NCBI GenBank assembly: GCA_030447665.1
Contig: JAUJOJ010000016.1
Location: 1 to 62,252 of the forward strand
Length of the DNA: 62,252 bases
Direction of reading: 5' to 3'
Source: Allosphingosinicella sp.
GTDB taxonomy: Bacteria; Pseudomonadota; Alphaproteobacteria; Sphingomonadales; Sphingomonadaceae
Position numbers and translations under genes: made by a program. Positions 28,940-39,148 of this stretch are shown piece by piece. The notes below the pieces were generated by a model. It made no database searches, had not been told where the DNA came from, and saw only the letters and a program-made list of their open reading frames with translations. Within the stretch, counting starts at the first letter, position 1. Every line of letters starts with the position of its first letter.

Positions 28940-30540
28940 TCATGCCGCCCGCGCCGCCTTCGAAGAGCAGAAGGTCCGGCGCTCTCTGATCACGCCCGAG
29001 GGGGTCGATCTCAGCCTGAAACTGGCCGACGGCGGCCAGCGTTTTTCAGCTTTCCTGCTCGACCTGCTGATCATGCTGGCGGTGCTGATTGCGGGCACTT
29101 TGCTGATCATCCTCGCCGCCGCGTCGCTCAGCTCGACCGGGAGGTGGGGGCCGAAAGTCGCGGGGATCATCTGGCTGCTCGGCTTCTTCCTGCTGCGCAA
29201 CTTTTATTTCATCCTGATGGAGATGGGGCCGAAGGCCGCGACTTTCGGAAAGCGCATCTGCGGCCTTCGCGTGGTCTCCGCAATGGCGGCCGCCTCACCG
29301 CCGATGCGGTGATCGCGCGCAATCTCATGCGCGAGATCGAATTCTACCTGCCCCTCTCCTTCCTCGGCTATAATGCGGCGGAGGGGACGGCGAGCGGCGC
29401 GATGGCGCTGATCGGCTTCGGCTGGGCCTGCCTTTTTCTCTTCTTCCCGCTTTTCAACCGCGATCGGCTGCGGGTCGGCGATCTCCTCGCCGGCACCTGG
29501 GTGATCCGCGCGCCCAAGCGCAAGCTGGGCCTGGATCTCGTCCGCGATGCGGAGGCGCGGCCGCCCGACCTCTTCACGCCCGAGCAGCTCGACGCTTATG
29601 GCGTGTTCGAGCTCCAGACGCTGGAGAACGTGCTCCGCTCAGGCAGCTCCGATGCGAAGGACGCGGTTGCCGCGACGATCCGCAACAAGATCGGCTCGCC
29701 GCCCTTCGAGACCAACGAAGAGTTCCTCCGCGCTTATTACGAGGCGCTCGGCATCTCGAACGAAAGGGACGGCGATCTCGCCGCGCGATGGCGCGGATTG
29801 GGTGATCCGCGCGCGGCCTGTCTTTCTCTTCTTCTCCGCTCTCCGGCTCCGCGATGCGGCTGCGCGGCCGCCCGACCTGGGAGATCGTCATCACCTCGCC
29901 GGCAGCTGGGTGACGCTCGACGCTGCAGGCCGGTCGAGCGATCTCTTCTTCGGCCGACCATCGTCGAAACGCTTATGGCGGCGGATCGCGGCCCGTGCTG
30001 CGCGGCTTCGCGGCTCCACGGACGCTGGAGAACGTGCTCCGCTCAGCAGCTCGGCGACGCATCGATGCGCGACGCGGTGAGCCCGCGCTGCGACGATCCG
30101 CGAACGAGAGATCGGCTCGCCCCGCCTTTCCGAGCAATTACAGCTCCGACGATCTGGAGAGTTCCTCCCGCGAACGCGCGTGCAAGCCTTGATCCGGCAA
30201 TCCGAGAGCTCGCCGCCTTGAGGGATCAAGATCCTCTTCGCCGGCGTGAGCGGCGCGAACCTCGACGGCAGCGTTATTCGCTGGACCTGGGTGTCGAGGC
30301 GGAACAGACCCGCATCGACCAGGCGCTCCGACTGCATCTCGAACGAAAGCTCCTGAACAAGGCCTGGAAGGGCGCGCTCGTTCGCAGTGCTTCGGTGCGC
30401 AATATTTCCGGCAGCTCGATGCACCGGCGAAGATGTTCCTTGAACAAGTCCTCCGCGCTTATTACGAGGCGCTCCGATTGCACCTCGAACGCAAGCTCCT
30501 CTTCGGTCGGCGCCGGCGCGACAAGCACGACCGCAGCTAG
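28932..30540 (+). CDS. RDD-family membrane protein with scrambled 3' part
   Basis: MADHAARAAFEEQKVRRSLI opens the gene (start 28932, overlapping SpoIIM). RDD helices follow (RFSAFLLDLLIMLAVLIAGT, WLLGFFLLRNFYFILMEMGP, FGKRICGLRVV). After a slip near 29285 come LREIEFYLPLSFLG-like and LAGTWVIRAPKRKLGLDLV. The conserved tail PPDLFTPEQLDAYGVFELQT to FLRAYYEAL is reached at 29749. The expected ending (LRLHLERKLLFGRRRRDKHD) appears only at 30475-30540, after about 725 bp of scrambled sequence. Whether the real gene is intact cannot be decided here. Confidence 0.65.
29725..30474 (+). repeat. Degenerate scrambled duplications of the RDD gene 3' end
   Basis: A 25-bp sequence, positions 29725-29749, recurs exactly at 30450-30474. 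Between them lie imperfect shuffled copies of the preceding gene: ACGCTGGAGAACGTGCTCCG (29619) returns near 30021, a degraded GACGCGGTTGCCGCGACGAT near 30070, and a copy of the gene ending (CTCCGACTGCATCTCGAACG) at 30328. No complete frame survives. Confidence 0.7.
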
Positions 30541-32669
30541 AAGCTGACCCGCGCGCTCACTCGGATGTCGCGCCCCGCGAGCGGCACGAATTCCTTGGTG
30601 AACGAGGCATGCCGCCGTGCCTCGACATCGAAGATGTTGTTGGCCGAAACTATCAGGGTCGCATTGCGGCGCTTGCCCCAGGGCCGCCACGCCAGGGAGG
30701 CGTTGACGAAGGTGAACCCTTCCGTCGGCGCCTCGAAGGCGGCGACCCGTTCCTGATCGTCCACCCACTCCGCCTCGATGCGGGCGTCAAGCTTGTTCGA
30801 CTGCGCCTCGATGCCGCCAAGGAAGCGGAGCGGCGGAATGCGCGGGACGGCGCCGCCGTCCTTGATCGAGGCGTGCACATAATCGGTGACGAGATCGCCG
30901 ACGAAGCGGAAGCCGCCGGCCTGGAAGAGCTGCGCCGACGCCTCGGCCTCGAAGCCGTAATAGGTTGCGTCCCGCTGGAAATATTGGAAGACGGGGAGCT
31001 CATCCTCCTCCGCGCCGGTCTCTGCCTGAAAGATATAATCGTCGAACCTGTTGGCGAACAGGCTCGCGCTGAAGCGGTAGCGGCTCGTCTCGGCCCGCGC
31101 GTAGAGCTCGGCGCCCCAGCTCTTTTCCTTGCGGAGGTTTGGATCGCCGACCTCGAACGCCTGGGTGGCGATGTGGGGACCGTCCGAAAAGAGCTCCTCG
31201 GCAGAGGGCGCGCGTTCGGCGCGGGAGATGTTGAAGCCGGCCCTCACCTGCGGTGAGAAGCGGTAGGATGCACCGGCCGCCACGGAGTAAGCGTTGAAGT
31301 TGCGATCTTCAAACCCGTCGGCGCCGACGGCACTGTGCTCGTAGCGCGCCGCGGCTTCGAGGCCGATCTCCCCGATCTCGAACTCCTGGAGCGTGAAGAG
31401 GCCGAGCTGGCTGGTGTGGTTGGGCGGCAGGAAGGCCTCCGGCCCGATCGCCGCGAAATCGCGGTTGAAGAATTGCACGCCGGTGACGCCCCGCCAGCCG
31501 CCTTTGTCAGCCTGGACGAGCTCGACCCGGCCCTCCATCCCCTCGGTCGTGAAGACGGTGCCGACTTCATCCCCCTCGAATTCGATATGCTCGTAATCGG
31601 CCGCTCCGAGGCGCACGCGGACCTTGTCGATGAAGCCGCCGCCGACGTTCACCTCCCCGCGCAGATCCGCGCGGATCTGGTCGAGGCCGATCGTCACCGG
31701 CACATCGCCATGCTCCTCGTCCTCGCCTTCCTCACCGTCTTCGCCATGGCCGTGCCCGGCTCCGGGGCGTGAGGGAACGCCGTAGTCGCTGTTGAACCAG
31801 CTGACCGAGACGCCGAGGCTCCCGCCGTCGCGGATCAGCGCGAAACCGCCGCCCAAAGTCTTCTGCTCGGTCGCGCTGTTGGGGAGGCGGCCACGGAGGC
31901 CGGCAAGCTCGCGCGCCTCCGCCGCCTCATCGGCATGGCCTTCCTCCGCCTCCTCCGCCGCGATCTCGAGCTGCTCCTCGCGCAACCGCCGCGAGAGGAT
32001 GAGCCCGCCGGTCCTGAGGTCGTCCGTCTTGCGGTAGCTGCCGTCCAGATGAAGGACGAAACCGCGCTTGCCGACCGGAAGGTCGGCCGCCGCCCCGATG
32101 CTGCGCTCGTCCGAGGCGGAGCCGTAGACGCCAAGCGTGTCGAGATGGATGCCTTCATCGGGAACGGCGCGCGGGATGCGCCGGTCAAGCACGTTGACCG
32201 CTCCGCCGATCGCCTGGCTGCCGAACAGCAGCACCGCCGGGCCGTGCAGCACCTCGATACGTTCAGCCGTCAAGGGATCGATGGTGACGGCGTGGTCGGC
32301 CGACGTGCTCGACGCGTCAATGGAGCCGATGCCGTCGGTCAGCACGCGTACGCGCTCGCCCTGGAACCCGCGGAGCACCGGGCGAGAAGCCCCGGGACTG
32401 AAGGAGGTTGCGGAAACGCCCGGCTGGCGGACCAGAGTGTCGCCGATCTGCGGCCGGATGTCGCGGACCAGCTCGGTTCCCGTCAGCACCCCCCTGCCCG
32501 AGAGAAGGTCGAGCTCGCGCACGTACGGCGCGGTGATGACGATCTCCTGCGACTGTTCCTGGTGCAGATGGTCGCCGCCTTGCTCTTCGGCTGCGGGCTG
32601 CGTCTGCTGAGCTGCCAGCGGTGATGAGATGAAGGCGGCCGAGGCGAGAAGGATCGCGAATTTGGTCAT
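30537..32669 (-). CDS. TonB-dependent receptor with His/acidic loop (ZnuD-like)
   Basis: The 710-residue outer-membrane receptor has a signal peptide (FAILLASAAFISSPLAA), a His-containing stretch (GGDHLHQEQ), a plug domain (GDTLVRQPGVSATSF, RPVLRGFQGERVRVLTDGIG, ERIEVLHGPAVLLFGSQAIG) and a barrel ending in SARVSF with terminal Phe. Loops rich in His and acidic residues (GAGHGHGEDGEEGEDEEHGD; EEGHADEAAE) suggest a divalent metal such as zinc, as in ZnuD. A Zur-like dyad lies 38-52 bp upstream. The stop codon overlaps the RDD gene's stop from the other strand. Confidence 0.88.
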   Translation of the reverse strand: MTKFAILLASAAFISSPLAAQQTQPAAEEQGGDHLHQEQSQEIVITAPYVRELDLLSGRGVLTGTELVRDIRPQIGDTLVRQPGVSATSFSPGASRPVLRGFQGERVRVLTDGIGSIDASSTSADHAVTIDPLTAERIEVLHGPAVLLFGSQAIGGAVNVLDRRIPRAVPDEGIHLDTLGVYGSASDERSIGAAADLPVGKRGFVLHLDGSYRKTDDLRTGGLILSRRLREEQLEIAAEEAEEGHADEAAEARELAGLRGRLPNSATEQKTLGGGFALIRDGGSLGVSVSWFNSDYGVPSRPGAGHGHGEDGEEGEDEEHGDVPVTIGLDQIRADLRGEVNVGGGFIDKVRVRLGAADYEHIEFEGDEVGTVFTTEGMEGRVELVQADKGGWRGVTGVQFFNRDFAAIGPEAFLPPNHTSQLGLFTLQEFEIGEIGLEAAARYEHSAVGADGFEDRNFNAYSVAAGASYRFSPQVRAGFNISRAERAPSAEELFSDGPHIATQAFEVGDPNLRKEKSWGAELYARAETSRYRFSASLFANRFDDYIFQAETGAEEDELPVFQYFQRDATYYGFEAEASAQLFQAGGFRFVGDLVTDYVHASIKDGGAVPRIPPLRFLGGIEAQSNKLDARIEAEWVDDQERVAAFEAPTEGFTFVNASLAWRPWGKRRNATLIVSANNIFDVEARRHASFTKEFVPLAGRDIRVSARVSF

Positions 32670-32706
32670 GGATGCTCCGGGGGCGTTCCGGTCGGCTTAC
32701 TGGGGA

Positions 32707-32721
32707 TGTTACACTGTCTCA
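32707..32721. promoter_or_regulatory. Possible Zur operator
   Basis: TGTTACACTGTCTCA is an imperfect 15-bp palindrome (5 of 7 pairs) resembling the TGTTAYA-n-TRTAACA sites bound by Zur. It lies 38-52 bp before the start of the His-rich TonB receptor. The similarity is modest. Confidence 0.35.
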
Positions 32722-32854
32722 ACTCTGAACGGCGGCCGAACGAAATCCTCTCGTCGAAGATTCCTCACCTTTGGGCTTGAGCGGCAGCGCGCCCGCGCCT
32801 TAGACCAAGATCGTTTCAGGCTGAACCGGGCTGAGGCACCCAGAAGGACCATCC

Positions 32855-35296
32855 ATGACGCTTCGGACCAGAATAGCTCTCGCCTCCCTGCTGCTCGCCG
32901 AAACGGCCCCCTTGCCGGCCTTTGCCGCGCCCGCAGCCGGAGTGCTCGCCAATACCAGCGAGCAGCGCGGGCTGCTGCCGGTCCATGTCGACCGCAAGGG
33001 CGGACGCATCCTGCTTTCCCTGCCCGCGCCGGACAGGGAAGGCGTTTCCGGACGCTACATCTACATCGCATCCTTGAAGACGGGTCTCGGCTCCGCGCCG
33101 GTCGGCCTCGATCGGGCGATGAGCGCCGGGTCGAAGCTGCTCGTCTTCCGCCGGGTCGGCAAGAAGATGGTCGCCGAGATCGAAAATCCCCGCTTCCGCG
33201 CGACCAATGCGCCGGCCCCCGAGCAGGCGGCGGCGCGCGAATCCTTTGCTTATTCCACCCTGTGGACCGGCGACATCGCCGCGGAAACGGCCGACGGACG
33301 GCTGCTGGTCGATGTGTCCGGCTTCCTCACCCGCGACGCCGTCGGCATCGGCCAGGCGCTGAAGGGCGCCGGCGAGAAAGGCTTCGCTTTGGCGAACGAC
33401 CTCACGGTCGCCGATCCCAACAGCGTCAAGGTGTTCCCCGAAAATATCGAGATGGAGGCCCGGCAGACGTTCGTCTCCGTCGAACCCGGCGCCGAGGTGA
33501 ACAATATCGCGCCGGCGATCGGCAACCTCAGCTTCGTGGTCCGCCATTCGCTCGTGAAGCTGCCCGAGCCGGGCTTTAAGGCGCGCCGCTTCGATCCGCG
33601 CGCGGGAAGCTTCTCGACGCAGGTGCTCGATTATGCCGCGCCGCTCGGCCAGTCGATCGTGCAGAACCTGTCGAACCGCTTCCGGCTGGAAAAGATCGAT
33701 CCCAACGCGCCGCGCTCGCGCGTCAGGAAGCCCATCGTCTTTTACATCGACACCTCGGCTCCCGAGCCGATCCGCACCGCCTTGTTCGAAGGGGCTGCCT
33801 GGTGGAAGCAGGCGTTCGAGGCGGCCGGCTATATCGATGCTTACCAGGTGGAGATGCTTCCGGCCGGCGTCGATCCCAACGACGCGCGCTACAATGTCGT
33901 CAACTGGGTGAACCGCGCCACCCGTGGCTGGTCCTACGGCCAGGCGATCGAGGATCCCCGCACCGGTGAGATCATCAAGGGCCAGGTGCTGCTTGGCTCG
34001 CTCCGCGTCCGCCAGGACATGCTGATCTTCGAAGGCCTGGTGGGCGCGGACAAGGTCGGCACCGGCGGGCCTAACGATCCCGTCCAGGCTGCGCTCGCCC
34101 GCCTCCGCCAGCTTGCCGCGCACGAGGTTGGTCACGCATTGGGGTTCGAGCATAATTTCGCGGCCAGCGGACAGGGACGCTATTCGGTGATGGACTATCC
34201 CGCCCCGCGCGTGACGCTTGCGGGCGGAATGCCGGACCTCAGCGATGCCTATGGTGTCGGCCTCGGCCGCTGGGACATGTTCGTGGTCGACTGGCTCTAC
34301 GGCACCGACAGCGACGCCGAGGCGCTCCGCAAGGCCGACGCCGCCGTTGTGGAAGGTCTTCGCTATGTCGGCGACAACGATGCCCGCCCGCTCGGCTCCG
34401 CCCAGCCCTGGGGGTCCCTCTGGGACGATCATGCCGAGCCCGCCGGCGAGCTCGAGCGGATGCTTGAAGTCCGCCGCGCCGCCCTCGCCAATTTCGGGCT
34501 GCGTGCACTCGCTCCCGGCGAGCCGGTCGCGAACCTCCGCCGCAAGTTCGTGCCGATCTGGCTGATGCACCGCTACCAGGTCGAAGCCGCCGCGAAGATG
34601 GTCGGCGGCGTCGACTTCGCTTATTCGATCCGTGGCGACGGGCGCGAAGCGGCGCCGGTTGTCGGCGACGCCGCTCAGAGGCGCGCGCTCGATGCCTTGC
34701 TTGCGACGCTCCAGCCCGCAAATCTCGAAGTGCCGGCGGCGGTCCTACCCCATCTCTCCGCCGGCTGGTCCGGCAATGCCGACCGTCAGTTCGACATCGA
34801 GATCTTCCGCACGGCGGGCGGCCCGGTCTTCGATCCCTATGCCGCGAGCGAGGCGGCCGCCGCGGTTACTCTGGGCGCGCTGCTCGCGCCCGAGCGCCTC
34901 AACCGTCTCCAGATCCAGAACAGCCGGGATGCCGCCACTTTCGGTGCGCACGAGGTCATGGATCGCCTCATTGCCACGACCTTCGGCGCGCCAACCGAGG
35001 ACAGCGCCCGCGCTGCCGTCCAGCGGCGCGTCGCCACCGCCACCGCCCTCGCCCTCGCCAGGATGCAGCGCGATGCGGCACTTTCACCGACATTGGCTCC
35101 CGCCGTCGACACCCGCCTCCGCCGCCTCGCCGCCGCGCTCGAGAAGCGCCGCGGCAACGAGGCCGAGCAGGATTGGGCGCGAGGCCTTGCGCGCCTGCTC
35201 ACCGATCGCGAGGCGCTCGACAAGGTCCTCGCCGATCCGAACCGCGCACCGAAAATCCCGCCGGGGATGCCGATCGGAAGCGGCGAAGAGGGGTAG
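32855..35296 (+). CDS. Secreted zinc-dependent metalloprotease (DUF5117/DUF4953 type)
   Basis: The 813-residue protein has a Sec signal (TRIALASLLLAETAPLPAFA). The first third matches the DUF5117-like region (GRYIYIASLKTGLG, FVVRHSLVKLPEPGF). The catalytic site is AAHEVGHALGFEHNFAAS, the extended HExxHxxGxxH zinc motif of metzincin-type enzymes, at about residue 425; SVMDYPAPRV follows with the Met-turn. A long C-terminal helical domain completes it. It is divergent from the metal-type TonB receptor, and the gene is intact. Substrates are unknown; periplasmic or extracellular. Confidence 0.88.
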   Translation: MTLRTRIALASLLLAETAPLPAFAAPAAGVLANTSEQRGLLPVHVDRKGGRILLSLPAPDREGVSGRYIYIASLKTGLGSAPVGLDRAMSAGSKLLVFRRVGKKMVAEIENPRFRATNAPAPEQAAARESFAYSTLWTGDIAAETADGRLLVDVSGFLTRDAVGIGQALKGAGEKGFALANDLTVADPNSVKVFPENIEMEARQTFVSVEPGAEVNNIAPAIGNLSFVVRHSLVKLPEPGFKARRFDPRAGSFSTQVLDYAAPLGQSIVQNLSNRFRLEKIDPNAPRSRVRKPIVFYIDTSAPEPIRTALFEGAAWWKQAFEAAGYIDAYQVEMLPAGVDPNDARYNVVNWVNRATRGWSYGQAIEDPRTGEIIKGQVLLGSLRVRQDMLIFEGLVGADKVGTGGPNDPVQAALARLRQLAAHEVGHALGFEHNFAASGQGRYSVMDYPAPRVTLAGGMPDLSDAYGVGLGRWDMFVVDWLYGTDSDAEALRKADAAVVEGLRYVGDNDARPLGSAQPWGSLWDDHAEPAGELERMLEVRRAALANFGLRALAPGEPVANLRRKFVPIWLMHRYQVEAAAKMVGGVDFAYSIRGDGREAAPVVGDAAQRRALDALLATLQPANLEVPAAVLPHLSAGWSGNADRQFDIEIFRTAGGPVFDPYAASEAAAAVTLGALLAPERLNRLQIQNSRDAATFGAHEVMDRLIATTFGAPTEDSARAAVQRRVATATALALARMQRDAALSPTLAPAVDTRLRRLAAALEKRRGNEAEQDWARGLARLLTDREALDKVLADPNRAPKIPPGMPIGSGEEG

Positions 35297-35439
35297 TTGG
35301 AGAATCGATCCCTCCGCCGGATTCGTCTCGCCCCACTTCCTGAACGGCTCGGCTTCTTCTTCACCTATTAAGCTGACAGCCACATGCACTTGAATATGAT
35401 GCAGTTAGCTGGGGGCAGTTGGCGTTAAGGAGGGGTGAG

Positions 35440-36656
35440 TTGAGCGGTATAGGTCCTTCATCTTCGCGGGTTCGGAAGGCGCGTCAGGCGCAGAACAAGG
35501 CGCGTCCACTGGCGCTGCCGCTGACCGCGCTGGCGGTCGCATTCGTGCCCGGCATCCATGGCGAGCGCGTCCACGCGCTTCCTTCTTCGGTCGTGAGGAC
35601 GGTCGCGCAGATCCAAACTCAGCCGCAGACCGCGGCTCCCATCCTGGCGCCTGCGACGGCCGCCGAAGCGACGGCGCGTCATGTTCTCGACACCCGGCTG
35701 AGAGCGCTCGGCCAAAGCTTCAACGGTGACGTCGGCATCGCGGTCAAGGACCTCCAGACCGGCTTCACCAGTCATTTCGACGGCAACGCGCATTTCCCGC
35801 AGCAGAGCGTCAGCAAATTCTGGGTGGCGCTGACGGCGCTCGACAAGGCCGACCGCGGCGAGCTCAACATCAATTCGCCGGTGACGGTGCGCAAGTCCGA
35901 TCTCACGCTCTTCAACCAGCCGGTCGCCCAGCTGATCGGCGCCAACGGCTACACCACGACGCTGACTGAGCTGATGCAGCGGGCGATGCAGCAGAGCGAC
36001 AATACCTGCAACGACTTCGTTCTCTGGCGCGCGGGCGGCCCGGATGCCGTCAAGGACTTCCTCTACCGCAAGGGGATCACCGGCGTTCGTTTCGGCCCTG
36101 GCGAGCGTGTGATGCAAAGCCGCATCGCAGGCATGGAATGGAAGCCATGGATGGTCGGCAGCGGCTTCTATGCTGCCCGCAATGCAGTGCCGGCGACCGT
36201 CCGCCGCGCGCGTTCCAATATTATGTCAAGGATCCCGTGGATGGCGCGACGCCGCTCGGCGTGGTCGATGCGCTTGCCCGGCTGAAGAAGGGCGAGCTTT
36301 TGTCCCGCGCCTCGACCGACAAGCTGCTGCGGATCATGGCGAACACCCGCACCGGGCGGCAACGGCTGAAGGGCGGCCTCGCTCCCGGATGGACGCTCGC
36401 GCACAAGACCGGCACCGGCCAGGTGCTGGGCTCCACCCAGTCCGGCTATAACGACATCGGCATCATCACCGATCCGGACGGCCGCTCTTACTCACTCGCG
36501 GTGTTCATTCGCCAGACGGCGGCGCCGATCCCCACGCGCATGGCGCTGATGCAGAACGTCACCCGTGCGGTGATCGATTATTCCCGCAATTGGCAGAGCT
36601 ATAATATGGCTCAGGGCTATCCGCCGCGCGAGAATAGCGGGTCGGGCAGCAATTAA
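35440..36656 (+). CDS. Class A beta-lactamase-like serine hydrolase, one frame break
   Basis: The start TTG at 35440 is chosen for the AAGGAGG site 6 nt before it. An N-terminal hydrophobic segment (ALPLTALAVAFVPGIHG) should export it. Active-site motifs of class A enzymes are visible: QQSVSKFW (SxxK), QQSDNTCND (SDN) and AHKTGTGQ (KTG). A slip near 36210 separates the first part, ending AARNAVPA, from FQYYVKDPVDGATPLGVVDA. It may be a true beta-lactamase or a related hydrolase; the segment expected to hold the general-base Glu (GMEWKPWM) is not the canonical ExxLN. Confidence 0.75.
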
Positions 36657-36694
36657 ACTGGTCCCGCCATGGGCCCGCCCTTAAGGTACGGCCC

Positions 36695-37379
36695 ATGGCG
36701 CGCAATCCCCCGATTACGACAATCTCCCGATTACGACAAACGGCGGCATGCGATCGTCGAGGCGGCCGCGCATCTCTACGCCCGCCGCGGCTTCCAGGGC
36801 GCGTCCATCGCCGATCTCGCAAACGCCTGCGGCACCTCCAAGGCGCTGATCTACCACTATTTCCCCTCGAAGGACGACATCCTCTACGAGGTCATGGCCG
36901 CGCACCTCGACGCTCTGGTCGACGCGGCGGCCGATGCGCGGCAGGCGGGCAGGTGGGATTTAGTGCGAGGGAGCACTTCGCATGCGGGCGCTGACGCTCG
37001 CCTTCATGCGCCTCTATGTCGGCGCGCAGGACAGCCAGGGTTCGAAGGTGCTTCTGAACGATGTTCGGCTATAGCGAGCGGCGCGTCGGCGACCGCGGCG
37101 CGGCGCGCGATAACCTGCCGGCCGAGCGGAGGGCCGAGGTGGTGGCGAAGCAGCGGCGGATCATTTCGGTGGTCGAGACCCTGGTGCGCGAGATCCGTCC
37201 CGAGACGGGTTCGATCACATTGAGCGCGCCGCTGACGATGCTGTTCTTCGGAATGATCAATTGGACTCACACCTGGTTCCGGCCCGGCGCGGAAGAGCGC
37301 CGCTGCCGATCCGGAAGAGCTTGCAGAGCTCGCCGTGGACCTGATGATGAACGGTCTTGAGAGGCTGCGCCCCGCTTAG
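36695..37379 (+). CDS. TetR-family regulator of the phenylacetate genes (PaaR-like), frameshifted
   Basis: The gene starts MARNPP at 36695. The DNA-binding domain is read in a neighbouring frame: PDYDKRRHAIVEAAAHLYAR, GFQGASIADLANACGTSKAL, IYHYFPSKDDILYEVMAAHL. Later frames give MRALTLAFMRLYVGAQDSQ, ERRAEVVAKQRRIISVVETL, SAPLTMLFFGMINWTHTWFR and ELAVDLMMNGLERLRPA to the stop at 37379. At least four slips are needed, the first two in C runs of a GATTACGAC tandem repeat near the start. Its stop is 6 bp from that of paaE. It is the likely binder of the palindrome at 41441-41470. Confidence 0.7.
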
Positions 37380-37385
37380 ATCGGC

Positions 37386-38666
37386 CTAGGCCTTTCTTCC
37401 TGCTGAAACAGGAAAGAAAAAGGCGTCGTAGTCGAGCTCGACGCCCTCACCTTTCGGGACCGACTGACAGGTGAGGACATAGCCGGCGGAAATCTCCTGA
37501 TCAGTCAGGCCGTAGCGGGCGGCCATCTCGACCGCGCCCGACACGATTCGGCACTGCCGCCCGGGTGCGAAGCACCGGCAGCAGCGACAGTCCGTCGCCC
37601 GGCAGGTCGCGCAGACGCCAGCCTTGCAGGCATAAGGCGCGGGACAGGCCGGCGATGCGCGCGCTGTCGAGGATGTTGCCGGCCTCGGCGTTGAAGGGCA
37701 CGCGGCGCTTGCGGCCGTCGAGCGTGATCCAGCAGGGTGAGGCCCTGCGCCTGGCTCATCCTCTGAAGCTCCTGCATCTGCGCGGCAAGCGCCGCCGAGG
37801 GGCGTCCGGCGGTGAAGCGCTCCACGAAGATCTTGTCGTGCAAGGGATACCCACCGAGGCGCAGAGCGTCCCGGCTTCGGCCGCATCCATCATCGGGCCG
37901 GGTCCGCAGATGAAGAAGGCCGCGACGTCCGCCGGATCGACCAGCGTCCCCAGGATGAGGTCGCGCATTTCGCGCGATCGAGCATGCCGTTGAACAGCTC
38001 GATGTCCTCCGCCTCTTCGCGCAAGGAAATGATGGACTTGAAGCCGTCCCATGAAAGCGCCACCGCGCGGTTTTAGCCCCGCCAACTCCTCGAGAAAGAT
38101 GACCGACGAGCTGTCGGAACCGGACGACAGAGCTTGGCCTAAGACTCTCGTTTTCTTTTGAAGTATCAAGCGCGGATCTCCTGGTCGGTCGTGACGGCCG
38201 TAGAAGAGGGTGAAGCGGCTGTCCGGCTCCCGGGTCAAAGCCGTCTTGAGCAGGGATATGACGGGCGTGATCACCGGAGCCGCCGGCAAAGCCGACATAA
38301 GGAGTTCCTCGCACCGGCGGCGAAGTCCCAGGTAAAGGAGCCGTGCGGCGCCATCACCTCGATATGGTCGCCGGCGTTGAGAGTGCCTCTTCGTTTGCCC
38401 AGTTGGAGAAATCGCCTCCGGCGATCCGCTTCACCGTCACCTTGAGCTCGCCATCCTCGAGAAAGATGGCGACGCACAGCGAATATGAGTGCGCCGAACG
38501 TCCTCACCCTGGATATAAGCTTTGAGCGTCAAGTGCTGACCGGGCTTGAAGCTTTGAGCGTCAATTGACGACGAAGCTCCTCCGGAAGCTCGAACCGGAT
38601 CGACTTGGCATCGGACGTCTCGTCGATGACCTCGGCGATCTTCAAGCTGTGGAAGCTGATGCTCAT
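37386..38666 (-). CDS. paaE: Phenylacetyl-CoA epoxidase reductase subunit PaaE, heavily frameshifted
   Basis: PaaE feeds electrons from NAD(P)H to the PaaABC epoxidase. The N-terminus MSISFHSLKIAEVIDETSDA starts at 38666. Pieces in all three frames follow: DVRRTYSL-type FAD motif, GDHIEVMAPHGSFTWDFAAG, VGFAGGSGITPVISLLKTAL, FICGPGPMMDAAEAGTL, IFVERFTAGRPSAALAAQMQ, and the 2Fe-2S end PYACKAGVCATCRA with GYVLTCQSVPKGEGVELDYD. Six or more slips occur. A 16-bp repeat at 38517/38549 and an extra stretch near 38115-38190 interrupt it, so the sequence here is unreliable. Confidence 0.75.
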
Positions 38667-38673
38667 CCCGCGC

Positions 38674-39148
38674 TCAATGGCATTTGAACAGGTCGAACGG
38701 CTCGGCGCAGGAACGGCAGCGCCACAGCGCCTTGCACGGCGTCGATCCGAAACGGCTGATTTCCTGCGTCTCCGCCGATCCGCACTGGGGACAATGGACC
38801 GCGTGGCTCCCCACAGGCGTAGGCGGCGCGATACCGTAGGCGTGGAGCTTCCGCTTCCCCTCCTCGCTGATCCAGTCGGTGGTCCAAGGCGGTGAAGGGT
38901 GGTTTCGATCCTGACGTCCTCATACCCGCCATCGTCGAGCGCGGCGCGAACCATGGTCTCGATGACCAGGGTCGCAGGGCAGCCGGTATAGGTTGGGGTA
39001 AGGAGGACCCGCCGCGCGCCCCTGGATCGGCTTCACGCACGATGCCAAGATCGACCAGCGAAACCACTGGAATCTCAGGATCCGGAACGCTTGCAAGCAC
39101 CGACCAGAGACGCGCCTCCTCGTCGAGCTTCTGGCCCAAGGCTACCAT
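38674..39148 (-). CDS. paaD: Phenylacetate epoxidase maturation protein PaaD, frameshifted
   Basis: The ATG at 39148 overlaps the paaC stop (ATGGTAG). LWSVLASVPDPEIPVVSLVD is the MIP18/DUF59 domain used in iron-sulfur assembly. After slips near 39010 and 38905 it reads TDWISEEGKRKLHAYGIAPP and the zinc ribbon HCPQCGSAETQEISRFGST then WRCRSCAEPFDLFKCH, ending at 38674. PaaD is thought to help mature the PaaE iron-sulfur or the PaaA di-iron site. paaE starts 8 bp later. Confidence 0.82.

Noticed and set aside
37380..37420. Hairpin between tetR and paaE as a bidirectional terminator
   Set aside because: The imperfect CTTTCTTCCTG/CAGGAAAG stem lies mostly within the paaE coding end and lacks a clean T run on either side.
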